Shown here piece after piece: positions 29,462 to 38,699 of a stretch of DNA of 64,000 bases. Position 1 is the stretch's first letter. Each line of letters opens with the position of its first letter. The position numbers and the translations under genes were made by a program. The stretch spans positions 1,164,684-1,228,683 of the forward strand of contig CAUYUJ010009557.1 in assembly GCA_963575745.1 (NCBI GenBank), read 5' to 3'. The notes below the pieces were generated by a model that was not told the origin of the DNA, made no database searches, and saw only the letters and a program-made list of their open reading frames with translations. Source of the DNA: Prorocentrum cordatum (taxonomy: Eukaryota > Sar > Dinophyceae > Prorocentrales > Prorocentraceae).

Positions 29462-29633
29462 CATTTATCTAGAGCCACGAAACAGGGCAGACACATAGCT
29501 GCTCTGAGGCCGAGCGACCCCGGGACCTGGGAAGGGCCCCAGGAGTCGGTCGTGGTTCCTTCGCAAGGCGAGGGGATCTGGGCCTGCTCCGACCCCATGT
29601 GGGAGGCCGAGATCAGAAACAGCGGCGTAAGCA

Positions 29634-29765
29634 TGAACTTGTGGCGCTCCGCGCTGATTTCTTGGATCCGCGCCGGACCCCCCTCCCTGGCGCGCGGAGA
29701 GCGCGCCAGTCATGGAGGGCCGGCGACTCGATCCCAGAACCTGCCGCGCGGAGGTCCGACAGTTT
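29634..29765. mobile_element. Element K inverted-repeat unit, copy 3
   Basis: Left arm TTTCTTGGATCCGCGCCGGACC; right arm inverted CGGACCTCCGCGCGG. Centre CCTGGCGCGCGG and GCGCGCCAG. In a predicted intron of the coiled-coil gene. Confidence 0.6.
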
Positions 29766-29774
29766 ACGTCTACG

Positions 29775-29870
29775 CAGTGGAGGAAGAGGAGGAGGAAGAG
29801 GAGGAGAAGGAGGACGAGGAGAAGGAGGAGGAGGTAGAGGAGAAGGAGGAGGAGGAGGAGGATCAGGCCT
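29775..29870. repeat. (GGA)n microsatellite
   Basis: About 95 bp of GGA/GAA. Confidence 0.9.
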
Positions 29871-29929
29871 ACGCAGTTTTCTCCTCAGGCCAACGCGTTC
29901 CACTACGCGCGAAGGAGCTACCCGCAATG

Positions 29930-30084
29930 GGTCATCGGTTGAGGGTCCCTGGGCCTTGCGAGGGCCTCCAAAGGCCGAAAATGATTACGTAAAAACCTCC
30001 CGTCATGATCTTTGCATGGCCCGAGGGGGCCTGCGTTACCTCCCCCAATTGCGCACCGCCCCGACCCCAGGCATCCCTGGGAAC
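29930..30084 (+). repeat. Family Q dispersed repeat, copy 2
   Basis: Near-identical to 28103-28254 and again directly followed by an element A. Confidence 0.85.
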
Positions 30085-30290
30085 GAGAAGAGGGCGTCGG
30101 AGGAACGCGCCGACGTCGCCGATGCATTGCCGATGCATCGCCGATGCATCGGCGACGTCGGCGATGCATCGGCGACGTCCGCGTGGAGAGAATCGGGCGG
30201 GCTCCACATCCAGCCGCATCACCGATGCATCGGCGATGCGGCGTCATCCTCCGATCCCATCTGATCCGATCCCCATCTTGGGGGCCTGGA
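30085..30290. mobile_element. Element A inverted-repeat unit, copy 4
   Basis: Closest relative of copy 3, sharing the order of GATGCATCG units and the GTCCGCGTGGAGAGA block. The right end is CCATCTTGGGGGCCTGG. Confidence 0.65.
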
Positions 30291-30299
30291 TCCCAGATC

Positions 30300-30479
30300 C
30301 CCCGTTTTTCATCCTGAATCGTTGTTCGACGGTCCCGGTTCCTGGGAAGGGCCCCAGGAGGCCGCCCATGGCTCCCTCCTGCTCATGGTGGTGGCGGTGG
30401 AAAATATGCCCACCACTGCCCCTTGCCGGCGGCGTTTTCTTCTTCGTCGAGAGCCCATTGCGCACCGCCCGGCCTCAGG
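30300..30479 (+). repeat. Family Q-like and R-like repeat pieces
   Basis: TTTTTCATCCTGA, GACGGTCCC and GGGAAGGGCCCCAGGAG recur at 59110-59170. GGTGGTGGCGGTGGAAAA matches the right end of element R. CATTGCGCACCGCCC matches family Q. Confidence 0.55.
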
Positions 30480-30690
30480 CTCCCCTGCCCCTTGCCAGCG
30501 GCGCCCGGCGCCCCCGCGGAGGCCGCGGCGGCCGGGGCCGCGGTGCCCTGCCGCTGCTCCTCGGACGGCAGCGCCCCCGACGGCGCCTCCGCCCCGCCGC
30601 CACGGCCGGCCAGCTCCGCCTCCAGCGCCGCCCGGCGGGCACGCAGCCTGTCGACCTCGCGCGCCAGGGCGTCGCCTCGGGCGTGGCTCC
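30480..30690 (-). CDS. Predicted exon of minus-strand coiled-coil gene
   Basis: On the minus strand, directly after the end of element B copy 2, an open segment reads H-A-R-G-D-A-L-A-R-E-V-D-R-L-R-A-R-R-A-A and continues L-E-A-E-L-A-G, a clear heptad pattern. A Gly/Ala/Pro-rich tail ends near S-L-R-P-G-G. The codons are strongly GC3. Exact splice limits are unclear: GAG at the end of ATGGAG is one candidate acceptor, with the CTC-type pyrimidine tract of element B behind it. It is placed between the exons at 31.6 and 28.7 kb in the same orientation. Confidence 0.4.
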
Positions 30691-30692
30691 AT

Positions 30693-30965
30693 GCGGCGGC
30701 GAGCGAGGCGAGAAGAGGAGGAGGAGGAGGAGGAGGAGGAGGAGGAGGAGGAGGAGGAGGAGGAGGAGGAGGAGGAGGAGTGGAAGAAGAAGGAGAAGGC
30801 CCTCTCAGAGGGCGGCGGGGCTTCCCAGGAGCCCTCGCGCCTCAAGACCAGTGTGTGTCTGCCTTCGGGGGAGGCGTCGAAGACTTCTCAGAAGGCCGGG
30901 GGACTTCCGAGCCTTCTCTGAGAAGGCCCGCCCCCCTTACTTCCCCCCCCTGGGCTCGCCGCCGA
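30693..30965. mobile_element. Element B inverted-repeat unit, copy 2, with internal GGA expansion
   Basis: Ends GCGGCGGCGAGCGAGG and the inverse CTCGCCGCCGA. Flanked by TCCAT (30688-30692) and TCAAT (30966-30970), a probable 5-bp duplication with one change. A (GGA)n run at about 30709-30782 has expanded inside the left arm. On the minus strand that run is a pyrimidine tract just before the next predicted exon. Confidence 0.75.
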
Positions 30966-31524
30966 TCAATGGGGGGCGACCAAGGGGGGGGGGGGAGAGA
31001 CACGTACGCACACCTTTCGTGCCCCCGCTGGGGTTCCTTTCTAGGGCCCCTTTCGGGCACAAAGAGGGCGCACCTTCCGTCGCGCCGCCGTGCTGGGTGC
31101 TGGGGAAACCAAGAAAAACGGTACTGCTATACTCCCGAGCCTCTCCCGGGGCGCGTTCTGACCAGGATTTCGCAGCGAATACAGCGGTGGCGACGAGGGC
31201 CTCCGAGGCCGAAAAAAGGGATAACGAGGGCAGGGTTATTGAGCAGGGACCGACCGTCCCGGCATTCCTATAGTCATACCACGAAATTTTCTTAGAACCC
31301 AAAATGTTCTAAAAACAAACACAAGGTTCTTAGAACATACACCCGATGTATTAAAACATGTCAATGTCAACCAGAAATAGTATGAGAACAGTTCGTGGAA
31401 ACCGCAGAAAAGGTTCTGACAACACAATTTGGTAGGGCTATCGGCGAGCCAGGACGCTTCGCCACTGCTTGAAGATAATTAGCGGCATCGGTTCCGTCTC
31501 CTCCTCCGACCCCCATTGCGCAGG
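30966..31524. other. Gene-free stretch, partly AT-richer
   Basis: 31260-31430 is notably AT-richer than its surroundings, with repeated AGAACA and TTCTTAGAAC words. No gene recognised. Confidence 0.45.
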
Positions 31525-31675
31525 CCCCCGGTCGCCGCAGCGCGAGGCTGCACCGGCCGCCGAGCGCAGGCGCCACAGCTCGGCGCGCTCCGCCGCGCAC
31601 AGGCGCTGCAGGCTGTCGATCTGCCCGTCCCGGAGGGCGAGCACCCCCTCGAGCAGCTCCCGCTCCGCGCGCCGC
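31525..31675 (-). CDS. Predicted exon of minus-strand coiled-coil gene
   Basis: Minus-strand reading A-E-R-E-L-L-E-G-V-L-A-L-R-D-G-Q-I-D-S-L, continuing Q-R-L-C-A-A-E-R-A-E-L-W-R-L-R-S-A-A. This is a textbook heptad run with Leu at core positions. Third positions are G/C. Splice limits are uncertain: GCGGAG before CGG-GAG is a phase-0 acceptor candidate. No signal or membrane segment. The same strand and style as its neighbours suggest one long gene. Confidence 0.45.
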
Positions 31676-31729
31676 GCCGATCGATGATCCCCAGAACGCG
31701 TGTTGGCGCCAACCCGTGCTCGATGGCCT

Positions 31730-31931
31730 TGCTTTCCACCACCACCACCACCATAAGTTGGAGGGGGAGGGGGTCCCCCTCCCCTCCTCCTCCTCCTCCT
31801 CCTCCTCCTCCTCCTCCTCCTCCTCCTCCTCCTCCTCCTCCTCCTCCCCCTCCTCTTCCTCCTCCTCCTTCTCCTCGTCCTCCTCCTCCTCCTCCTTCCC
31901 CCCCAACTTATGGCGGTGGTGGTGGAAAACA
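31730..31931. mobile_element. Element R: inverted repeat around a (CTC)n core
   Basis: Left arm TGCTTTCCACCACCACCACC with CATAAGTTGG; right arm CCAACTTATGGCGG with GTGGTGGAAAACA. The arms are near-perfect inverses for about 35 bp. The interior is (CTC)n. The ends TG...CA could mimic an LTR, but no second copy or target duplication was found. Confidence 0.6.
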
Positions 31932-32231
31932 CGCCCATCAGTGCTTATCCACCGAGGCCCTTCAACCCGACGCAGGCGGCGCAACGAGGGCCGACACAGG
32001 CTGCGCGCCAGTGGCGGAGCCGCACGGGGTACAGTGCAGGCCAGTCCACACGAAACCTTCCCCGAGAAACCCAACCCTGAGACCCCAGGACGCCCGTGGA
32101 TTCTTGGTGTGGGCACGTCACGCTCCCCACAGCAAGACCCTCGAGACCCAAGAAAAAAACCCAGGGCACCCTGGAGGCAAGCAGGGTGCTTCTGAGCATG
32201 GGCCTCCACTGCAGGCACGCGCTCGGGCTAC

Positions 32232-32408
32232 CGCGCGCCCTGAGGACCGTCGAGCCGAGTGGGCGGCGTTCGCCTCCGCATCCAGGGCGTGGAAGCGCGC
32301 CGCGACCGCGTCCTGGCCGCGCCGGCCGCCCGCGAGCGCGTCGGTGACCGCACGCAGGTGGGCGGCCTCGGCCTCCTGGCGGCGCGCCTCCAGCCGCTGG
32401 TGCCTCTC
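32232..32408 (-). CDS. Predicted 59-codon exon of minus-strand coiled-coil gene
   Basis: Starts after an acceptor with a very good pyrimidine tract (CTCCCCCCCCCCGCAG). It reads E-R-H-Q-R-L-E-A-R-R-Q-E-A-E-A-A-H-L-R-A and continues A-V-A-A-R-F-H-A-L-D-A-E. It ends at GCGCG followed by GTAGCC, a GT donor, phase 0. The heptad-patterned, Arg/Glu/Ala-rich make-up fits a coiled coil. It joins in phase with the exon at 32528-32626 across a 119-bp GC-AG intron. Confidence is higher than for other exons because acceptor, phase and composition agree. Confidence 0.55.
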
Positions 32409-32527
32409 CTGCGGGGGGGGGAGATCGGCACCGGCGTAGCCTTCGGCGCACGTGCGCGCGGACTTCTCGGGCCCGCGCTGGGCACGCCCCCTGGACGTGG
32501 CGCCCAGCGCCGATCCAAGAGGTCCGC
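32409..32527 (-). mobile_element. 119-bp GC-AG intron formed by an element K (introner candidate)
   Basis: On the minus strand the intron starts GCGGACCTCTTGGATC right after AAG and ends in a C-run plus GCAG. Within it the inverted arms of element K (CTTGGATCGGCGCTGGGC and GCCCAGCGCGGGCCCGAGAAG) fill most of the length. Both flanking exons are phase 0. Other K copies carry GGAG/GTCCGCGCGG at the matching place, an AG/GT donor-like end. This is the window's best case for a transposon acting as an intron. Confidence 0.55.
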
Positions 32528-32626
32528 CTTCGGAAGCGTCGGCTCGTGGCGCTCATCCTTCCTCGGCTCCTGGAGCTCCAGGAGGCCCTCGCACCTGGCC
32601 TCGATGCCTCGGAGGAGCTCCCTCGC
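32528..32626 (-). CDS. Predicted 33-codon exon of minus-strand coiled-coil gene (most upstream found)
   Basis: 99 bp, phase 0. The acceptor is GCGCCTGAG followed by GCG. The donor is CCGAAG followed by GC. It reads A-R-E-L-L-R-G-I-E-A-R-C-E-G-L-L-E-L-Q-E and ends L-P-K. Heptad-like Leu/Ile positions. Upstream exons were not found with confidence; GC-rich exon-like islands at 35.1 and 38.0 kb could belong to the same gene. Confidence 0.5.
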
Positions 32627-32835
32627 CTCAGGCGCGGGCACCGCCTCTCATCGGTGGTTCCGTGGGGTCCTCGGGACGAGGTGCCTCCTCAAACAATGTA
32701 AATATGCCATCGGCCGCCGAATTTACGTAGCACCCCGCAATTGCGGATAAGAGTGAGGGGGCGGGCGCGGGCGACGCGGGCATCGTCGAGCCGGCGGATC
32801 TCGTGGCCCCCACCTTCCCTGTCGATGGCGATCTT

Positions 32836-33037
32836 TTCCTCCTCCTCCTCCTCCTCCTCCTCCTCCTCCTCCTCCTCCTCCTCTTCCTCGTCCTCGTCCT
32901 CCTCGTCATCGTCATCCTCCTCCTCCTCGTCCTCCTCCTCCTCTTCTTCCTCGTCCTCCCTCTCCCCCCCTCGTCCTTTCATCATCGTCCTCCCATTGTC
33001 GTCCTCCCCCTCATCGGCCTCCATCATCGTCCTCCCA

Positions 33038-33075
<38 letters not shown>

Positions 33076-33099
33076 TCCATCACCATCATCATCCATCAC

Positions 33100-33144
<45 letters not shown>

Positions 33145-33225
33145 CCCCCCTTCCCCTCCTCCTCCTCCCCTCCTCCCCCTCCTCCCCCTCCTCGTCCTCC
33201 TGCTCCTCCTCCTTTTCTCTCTCCA
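32836..33225. repeat. CTC, then ATC, then CTCC microsatellites
   Basis: CTC/CTT at 32836-32990, ATC at about 33030-33145 and CTCC/CTC at 33146-33225. Confidence 0.9.
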
Positions 33226-33479
33226 CATTATCCTTACATCCTCTCTTCTTCCGCGTTCTCCTCGTCCCCTGTTTACTCCTCCTGCCTCCCCCTCCTTTCC
33301 CAAGATAACTGCAACGCAATCCTTTTTTCCACTTTATGCTCCCCGCCTTCTCTGATCAAGGCAACTCGCCAGGGCAAAGTTGCTGGACGGGCTGGTGTGG
33401 ATGCGCGGGGCTTGAAGAGGTCCTTGCGGGCTCAGACGGCATGCGAAAATCCGCCGCCGCGCTTGTGCGGCATTGGTTT

Positions 33480-33870
33480 GTTCAGTGAACGTGGTTTAGG
33501 TCGCGGGTGGGTCGCGGGCTCTCCACCTCCACCTGGAAGGAATGCAAAAGCAGCCCGCCGCAGGCGCCAACAAAAATTGGTTTGTACACTGAACGTGGTT
33601 TGGGTCGCGGGTGGGCCGCGGGTTCTCCACCGGGAACGAATGCAAAAGATGCCCGCCGCAGGCGCCGAAAAATATAGTTTGTACCCTGAACGTGGTCGCG
33701 GATGGGCCGCGGGCTCTCCACCTGCAAAAGATGCCCGCCGCAGGCGCCGAAAAATGTGGTTCGTACCCTGAATGTGGTTTGGATCGCGGGTTGGTCGCGA
33801 GTTGGTCACGGGGTAGGTCGCGGGCTCTCCACCTGAAGGAATGCAAAAAAAAACCCGCCGCAGGCGCAGG
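33480..33870 (+). repeat. About 100-bp minisatellite, four units
   Basis: Units contain TGAACGTGGTTTGG, TCGCGGGTGGG, CGCGGGCTCTCCACCTG, AATGCAAAAG and GCCCGCCGCAGGCGCC. They shorten towards the right and pass into the GGGTCGC array. Confidence 0.85.
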
Positions 33871-33879
33871 CGCCGAAAA

Positions 33880-34145
33880 TGGTGGGTCGAAGGTGGGTCG
33901 CGGGTGGGTCGCGGGGTGGGTCGCGGGTGGGTCGCGGGTGGGTCGCGGGTGGGTCGCGGGTGGATCGCGGGGTGGGTCGCGGGGTGGGTCGCGGGGTGGG
34001 TCGCGGGGTGGGTCGCGGGGTGGGTCGCGGGTGGGTCGCGGCGGGTGGGTCGCGCGGGTGGGTCGCGGGTGGTCGCGGGTCGCGGGGCGGGTCGCGGGTT
34101 GGGTCGCGGGTTGGGTCGCGGGTGGGTCGCGGGGCGGTTGCGGGT
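33880..34145 (+). repeat. GGGTCGCGGGTG array
   Basis: Short-period array (mostly 12 bp, GGGTGGGTCGCG) that appears to have grown from the TCGCGGGTGGG part of the neighbouring 100-bp unit. Confidence 0.9.
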
Positions 34146-34154
34146 GGGACGACG

Positions 34155-34483
34155 AACAACAACAACAACAACAACAACCACAAACAACAACAAAACAACA
34201 ACACCAACCAAAAACACCACCAACACCACCACCACCACACACCCACCACCACCACCACCAACAACAACACAACAACAACAACAACCAACAACAACAAACA
34301 ACAACCAACACCACCACCACCAACAACAACAACAACAACAGCAAACAGCAACAACAACCAACAACAACAACAACAACACAACAACCACAAAACCACAACC
34401 ACAACAACACAACAACAACACCAGCACCAGCACCAACAACAACAACAACAACAACAACAACAACCACAACCACAACCACAACC

Positions 34484-34522
<39 letters not shown>

Positions 34523-34547
34523 CCAACACCAACAACAACAACAACAA

Positions 34548-34599
<52 letters not shown>

Positions 34600-34616
34600 G
34601 GCACCAGCAACAGCAA

Positions 34617-34688
<72 letters not shown>

Positions 34689-34690
34689 CG
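34155..34690. repeat. (CAA)n microsatellite, about 535 bp
   Basis: CAA/AAC with CCA and CAG interruptions. Reads poly-Gln, poly-Asn or poly-Thr depending on frame. It starts within 10 bp of the end of the G-rich array, so base composition flips abruptly. Confidence 0.95.
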
Positions 34691-34797
34691 AGAATCCGCA
34701 CCGCGGAATTCCACTTCAGCCACGCACCCAGGGACAGTGAATGACCGTTCGGCCCCCTCACTCTGACAACAGCCCAACGCGACAGAAACGCTATTTC

Positions 34798-34934
34798 TCC
34801 AAGGTCCAAACGGAGTTCTTCGATCGACGCTGGACCCACCTCCCTGGCGCGCGGAGGGCGTCAGGGGTGGCTCTGGAGGCGCTACCAAGGGGACCCAGCG
34901 AAAATCCAAGAAACCCGCGCGGGGCTCCGAGAAT
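34798..34934. mobile_element. Element K inverted-repeat unit, copy 5
   Basis: Left arm GAGTTCTTCGATCGACGCTG; right arm inverted CGGAGCCCCGCGCGGGTTTC and CTTGGATTTTCGCTGGG. Centre CCTGGCGCGCGG. Confidence 0.6.
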
Positions 34935-35124
34935 GTATGTGTATGACGGCTTTGTTGTCCTTCAATTCCTTCCCTCAGGACCCCCTCCCTCAGGCAGACG
35001 AGCGCGTTCCACTACTCCCAAAGTGACTACCCGCAAATTGCCTGGATCCGCTGCGGGAGATCCACAATCCATCACATCGAGGAAGACATGTGTGCTCCGG
35101 ACGTTTGCGAGCAGGCACTTTGCG

Positions 35125-35345
35125 AATAGTGGAACGCGCTCGGGGATCGGGACCCCATCGTCGAACCACCGCCTCCGAGCAGCAGGCCTCCCCCTGCCCT
35201 CCGAGCCCCCGCGCCGGCGCGGCAGGCGCGAGCGCCGCCGCCTCGGCGCCGCGGTCGTGCCGCGCGGCCAAGCTGGCGCCGGGAGGCACTGGCCACTCGC
35301 CCGCGCCCCCGCCGGGGAGGGCGGCGCCAGGGGCCCTGCCGGTGG
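35125..35345 (-). other. GC3-rich exon-like island
   Basis: A minus-strand reading after GAGTGGCCAG gives P-P-G-A-S-L-A-A-R-H-D-R-G-A-E-A-A-A-L and stays GC3-rich. Other frames and the plus strand are also open, so this is only a candidate exon of the coiled-coil gene. Confidence 0.2.
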
Positions 35346-35534
35346 CGCGAGGGCAGGGCGGGGCGAGGAGGCTCCCCAGAGGGGGGGGGGGCGCGGAGGA
35401 GGCAGGAGAGAAGGACGGCGGGGGGGAGGAGGTGGAGGAGGCAAGCTAGGTGCGGTAGCGTCACATCTGACGTCCTAACCCTCCCTGCCATCCCTTACCA
35501 TGGCGCAGATCTCCTCTCCATTCGCACAGCTGTT

Positions 35535-35775
35535 GGAAATGGACCGGCGGTGCAGCGGGGGCACGATGTAGAAGGGCTGGAGCGCGGGAGCGAGGCTAGG
35601 ACCGAAAACAGGAATGAGGCCAGTGCTGCAGCGGGAGCACGATTTGACAGGACCGCAGCACTGGTGCGGGAATAGAGGCGCGGGAACGAGGCCAACGCTG
35701 CAGCGGGAGCACGATTTTGAATGACCGGAGCGCGGAAATGACGGCGGCGCTGCAGCGGGAACAACATTTTGGAAG
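35535..35775 (+). repeat. Minisatellite around GCTGCAGCGGGAGCACGATTT
   Basis: Three to four units at about 35540, 35625, 35697 and 35749, with unequal spacing (52-85 bp). Confidence 0.7.
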
Positions 35776-35954
35776 GGGAGAACCGAATGATGAATGACTG
35801 TGTGAAAACAATACGCGGAGAGGACAGGGCCCTCTCCAGGCAGAGTCAGGGGAGAGAGGAAAGTAGCACTCGTATTGTGCAGTTGTGGAGGGAGGGGGGG
35901 AGAGGAGGGGGCAGGGGCGGGGAGCCATTGGGGGGAGGGGGGAGGGGCGGAGGA

Positions 35955-36165
35955 GCCATGATGGTAAAGGAGGAGGAGGAAGAGGAGGAGGAGGAGGAGG
36001 AGGAGGAGGAGGAGGAGGAGGAGGAACGCGGCAGCGTCCTAGAGACACCAATGCCTACAGCGCGGAGCGAACAGGAGGAGGACGAGGAGGACAAGGAGGG
36101 GGAGGAGGAGGAGGAGGAGGAGGAGGAGGAGGAGGAGGAGGAGGAGGAGGAGGAGGAGGAGGAGT
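35955..36165. repeat. (GGA)n microsatellites
   Basis: Two GGA tracts at 35966-36030 and 36076-36165. Confidence 0.9.
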
Positions 36166-36317
36166 AACACACGCTGCGAGCTGTTCGGGGGGCCTTTCCA
36201 AGAAGGCATGCATGGGGGACCTCGGAGGCGGTGCTGCTCCTTTTTCCAGGGCTTCCGAGGAGGTGTCCTTGGAATGCGGGGGGGCTCCTGCGAGGCGGGG
36301 TGCCTTTTTGCCGGTCT

Positions 36318-36472
36318 TTGGTTCCTGACACCGCGGGAATCGTTCAACCTTGAACGATCGGCTGTTTCCGAGAAAACGCCTGATCGTTCAAACATTCACC
36401 GATTCTCGGTCGCTGGCGGCGTTCACGTTGGACGCCAACGGCGGGGTCGCCGCCGGTGGACACGACGCGAAC
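36318..36472 (+). repeat. Family J structured repeat, copy 2
   Basis: Collinear with 23844-23993. Its hairpin is ATCGTTCAA-CC-TTGAACGAT, with one base pair changed on both sides relative to copy 1. Confidence 0.7.
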
Positions 36473-37870
36473 ATACGGTGAGCAGGTCTTCCGACCGACC
36501 AAACTCCGCGCAAACGCAGACCCCGAATCCCTCCTGGGGACCACCATGGCCCAAGGTTCCCTTCTTCGGCGTCTTAACCTGTTCGACGACCGAATGGACA
36601 GCCAAGCAAACTAAGTTCCGACAGGCTCTAAGGAATTGAGCCCGTTCGGCCGCCGAATCGGATGGACCTTGAGTCTGCATCGGCGACCGAATGGGCCCAC
36701 ACGGAATGGACTCACAGGAGGGGAGCACGTTTTCCGAGCCGCGCCCAGTCGTGGCATCGAGGGGGTGCCCGAAAGTCGTGAAAAGCTATGAAAACGAGGA
36801 GGAGCCAGTCCTGTGGCATGAGGGGAATTCAAGCAGGGCAAACCATCAAACCAATCAGCACAGACTGGGTAGCGAAATTAGTAAAGTAACAGACGACAAC
36901 AAGCGTAGCGACTGGCTTGTGTTCACTGACTAGTTGCTAGTGCGCCTATATGTGATCGAATGAGGCGGCCGAGGGACGTGAGCTGGTTGGGCCCGAAAAA
37001 GTCGGTCAAGAGGGGGGGAGTGAGGACTGAGGCCAAATCCGCTCAAAATCGGTCACAGACCCCTCCCCCGGATCTGTTTTTGACGGTCCTGGAGACGGCC
37101 CCGTGGGCTGAAAAAGGCGCAAGAAACATATCGAGCCCAGAACCTCGAGCCTAGCCCCCTCTTGTCCTGGTCGTAACCTGTGCTGGGCCGCCTCAGACCC
37201 CAAGCCGACTCCAAGCGCAAACTGGCCAGCAACAAGCCAGGCAGCAGGCTTGAAGGGGAAACACAGGACAGCAGAAAACTCAGTAGTGGATTTGTGCTGA
37301 CAGGTCTGCGCTGTTATGAGAAAAAGTCCTGGTGGAAACGAGCTGTGAACCCCACTGGGGCTGTCTCCACGATCGGTGCCCCAATCTCCACAGTAGATAT
37401 GCCCTTGGCAGGGCCCTGGGAACCCAAGAGCAGTGAAAAAACCTCCGGAGCGCAAGACCCACGGAGAGGCCTTACTCCCTCCTCAATCCTCGATCGAAAC
37501 GACCATAGAACGCCCCGCGGCGACACCGAAAAATCGAACACCGACCGCATCGACAGCAAAACCCAAACCGACACCAGAACCACTGGGCCGAAAGCAACCT
37601 ACAAGGTCGCAGCGGCGCAGCCACCGACCGAACAGAAGCGACCGCCTGCAGTCGACTGCGACGACGCCGAGCCGACCGAACCGCGGACAGCCTCGACGAC
37701 GACGACGACGATTGAGCCAGGCCTGTGCCTCTACAGGAAGAATATTCAAAAATAGTCCAAAAATAATCCGGGGACGATTTGTTTTAAAATACGTTTTGAC
37801 CCTTTGGGGTATGTTCTGCGTATTTTCAATCTTTCGTCCAAAATCCCCCTGTAGGGGGACATGCCCGACC
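36473..37870. other. Gene-free stretch of 1.4 kb
   Basis: Lower repeat content than most of the window and lower GC. Open frames of 191 residues or less cross it without a recognisable domain. No splice-bounded exon stands out. Confidence 0.4.
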
Positions 37871-37873
37871 TAA

Positions 37874-37874
<1 letters not shown>

Positions 37875-37930
<56 letters not shown>

Positions 37931-37937
37931 CTCGACC

Positions 37938-37982
<45 letters not shown>

Positions 37983-38010
37983 ACGACGACGACGACGAGT
38001 CCACTGCGCG
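37875..38010. repeat. (GAC)n microsatellite
   Basis: About 135 bp of GAC/CGA with a GGC interruption. In one plus frame it reads poly-Asp and runs straight into the GC-rich island that follows. Confidence 0.95.
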
Positions 38011-38385
38011 CGGCCGGCTCCTGGCGAGGGCCGGCGGCCGCGAGGAGGGCAGCCCCTCGCCCGGGCGCGCGCGGGAGCCCGGCAGCGCCGCGGGCGCCGC
38101 GGGCCCCGGCCCGAGCCGCGCCGCCCCGCCCGCGGCCTCGTGCGCGGCCGCCGCGCCGCCCCTCCGCGCGGCGGCCGCGGGCTCCTCGGGCCGCGCGCCG
38201 CGCGGCGCGGCGGCGGCGGCGCAGCGCATCGGTGGGCCGAGCGGCCGCGCGCGGCGCGGTCCGCGCCGCGCGCCTCGCTGGCGCGCCAGCGGCGCGGCCG
38301 GGTGGGCGCGCCGGGCCCGGGCTGGAGCGGCCGCGGACACGTGCGGCGGGGCCTCGGGCCCTGAGCGCGCGAGCGCCCTGCCCTG
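38010..38385. other. GC-rich, exon-like island
   Basis: About 375 bp with more than 80 percent GC by eye, open on both strands and with G/C at nearly all third positions in a plus frame (E-S-T-A-R-G-R-L-L-A-R-A-G-G-R) and in a minus frame. The plus frame follows poly-Asp and ends at TGA near 38385. It may be an exon, but strand cannot be decided. Confidence 0.25.
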
Positions 38386-38699
38386 AGATCTGGGCGTCAC
38401 ATGCTTGTTCACAGAAGCGGGCCCTCCTCGTTCTCCTCGTCCTCCTCGTTCCTAAGTGCCTGACCCGCGGGCGCCCGCCACGTCGCCACGTCTATGCTTG
38501 TCGGAATGGTGCCTGCTGGGAGAGGCCTGGGCGTCGCATTCTTCCATACAAGGCATTCTTCACGGATCACCTCGCTCGACTGTGCTTCCCAGTCGAGGCT
38601 GCTGAGAGGTGTAGGCGAGTGCCGCACGAGCTGATGTATTCTGCCAGCGGCTGATGCAGCCAAGCGCATAATCATCAGCAGCTGGATCATCAGCATCAG

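Noticed and set aside
30480-30965. Element B copy 2 as a complete introner
   Set aside because: Its target duplication (TCCAT/TCAAT) does not provide matched donor and acceptor, and exon limits nearby are uncertain.
31730-31931. Element R as a solo LTR because its ends read TG...CA
   Set aside because: The ends are part of long inverted arms, which LTRs do not have, and there is no target duplication.
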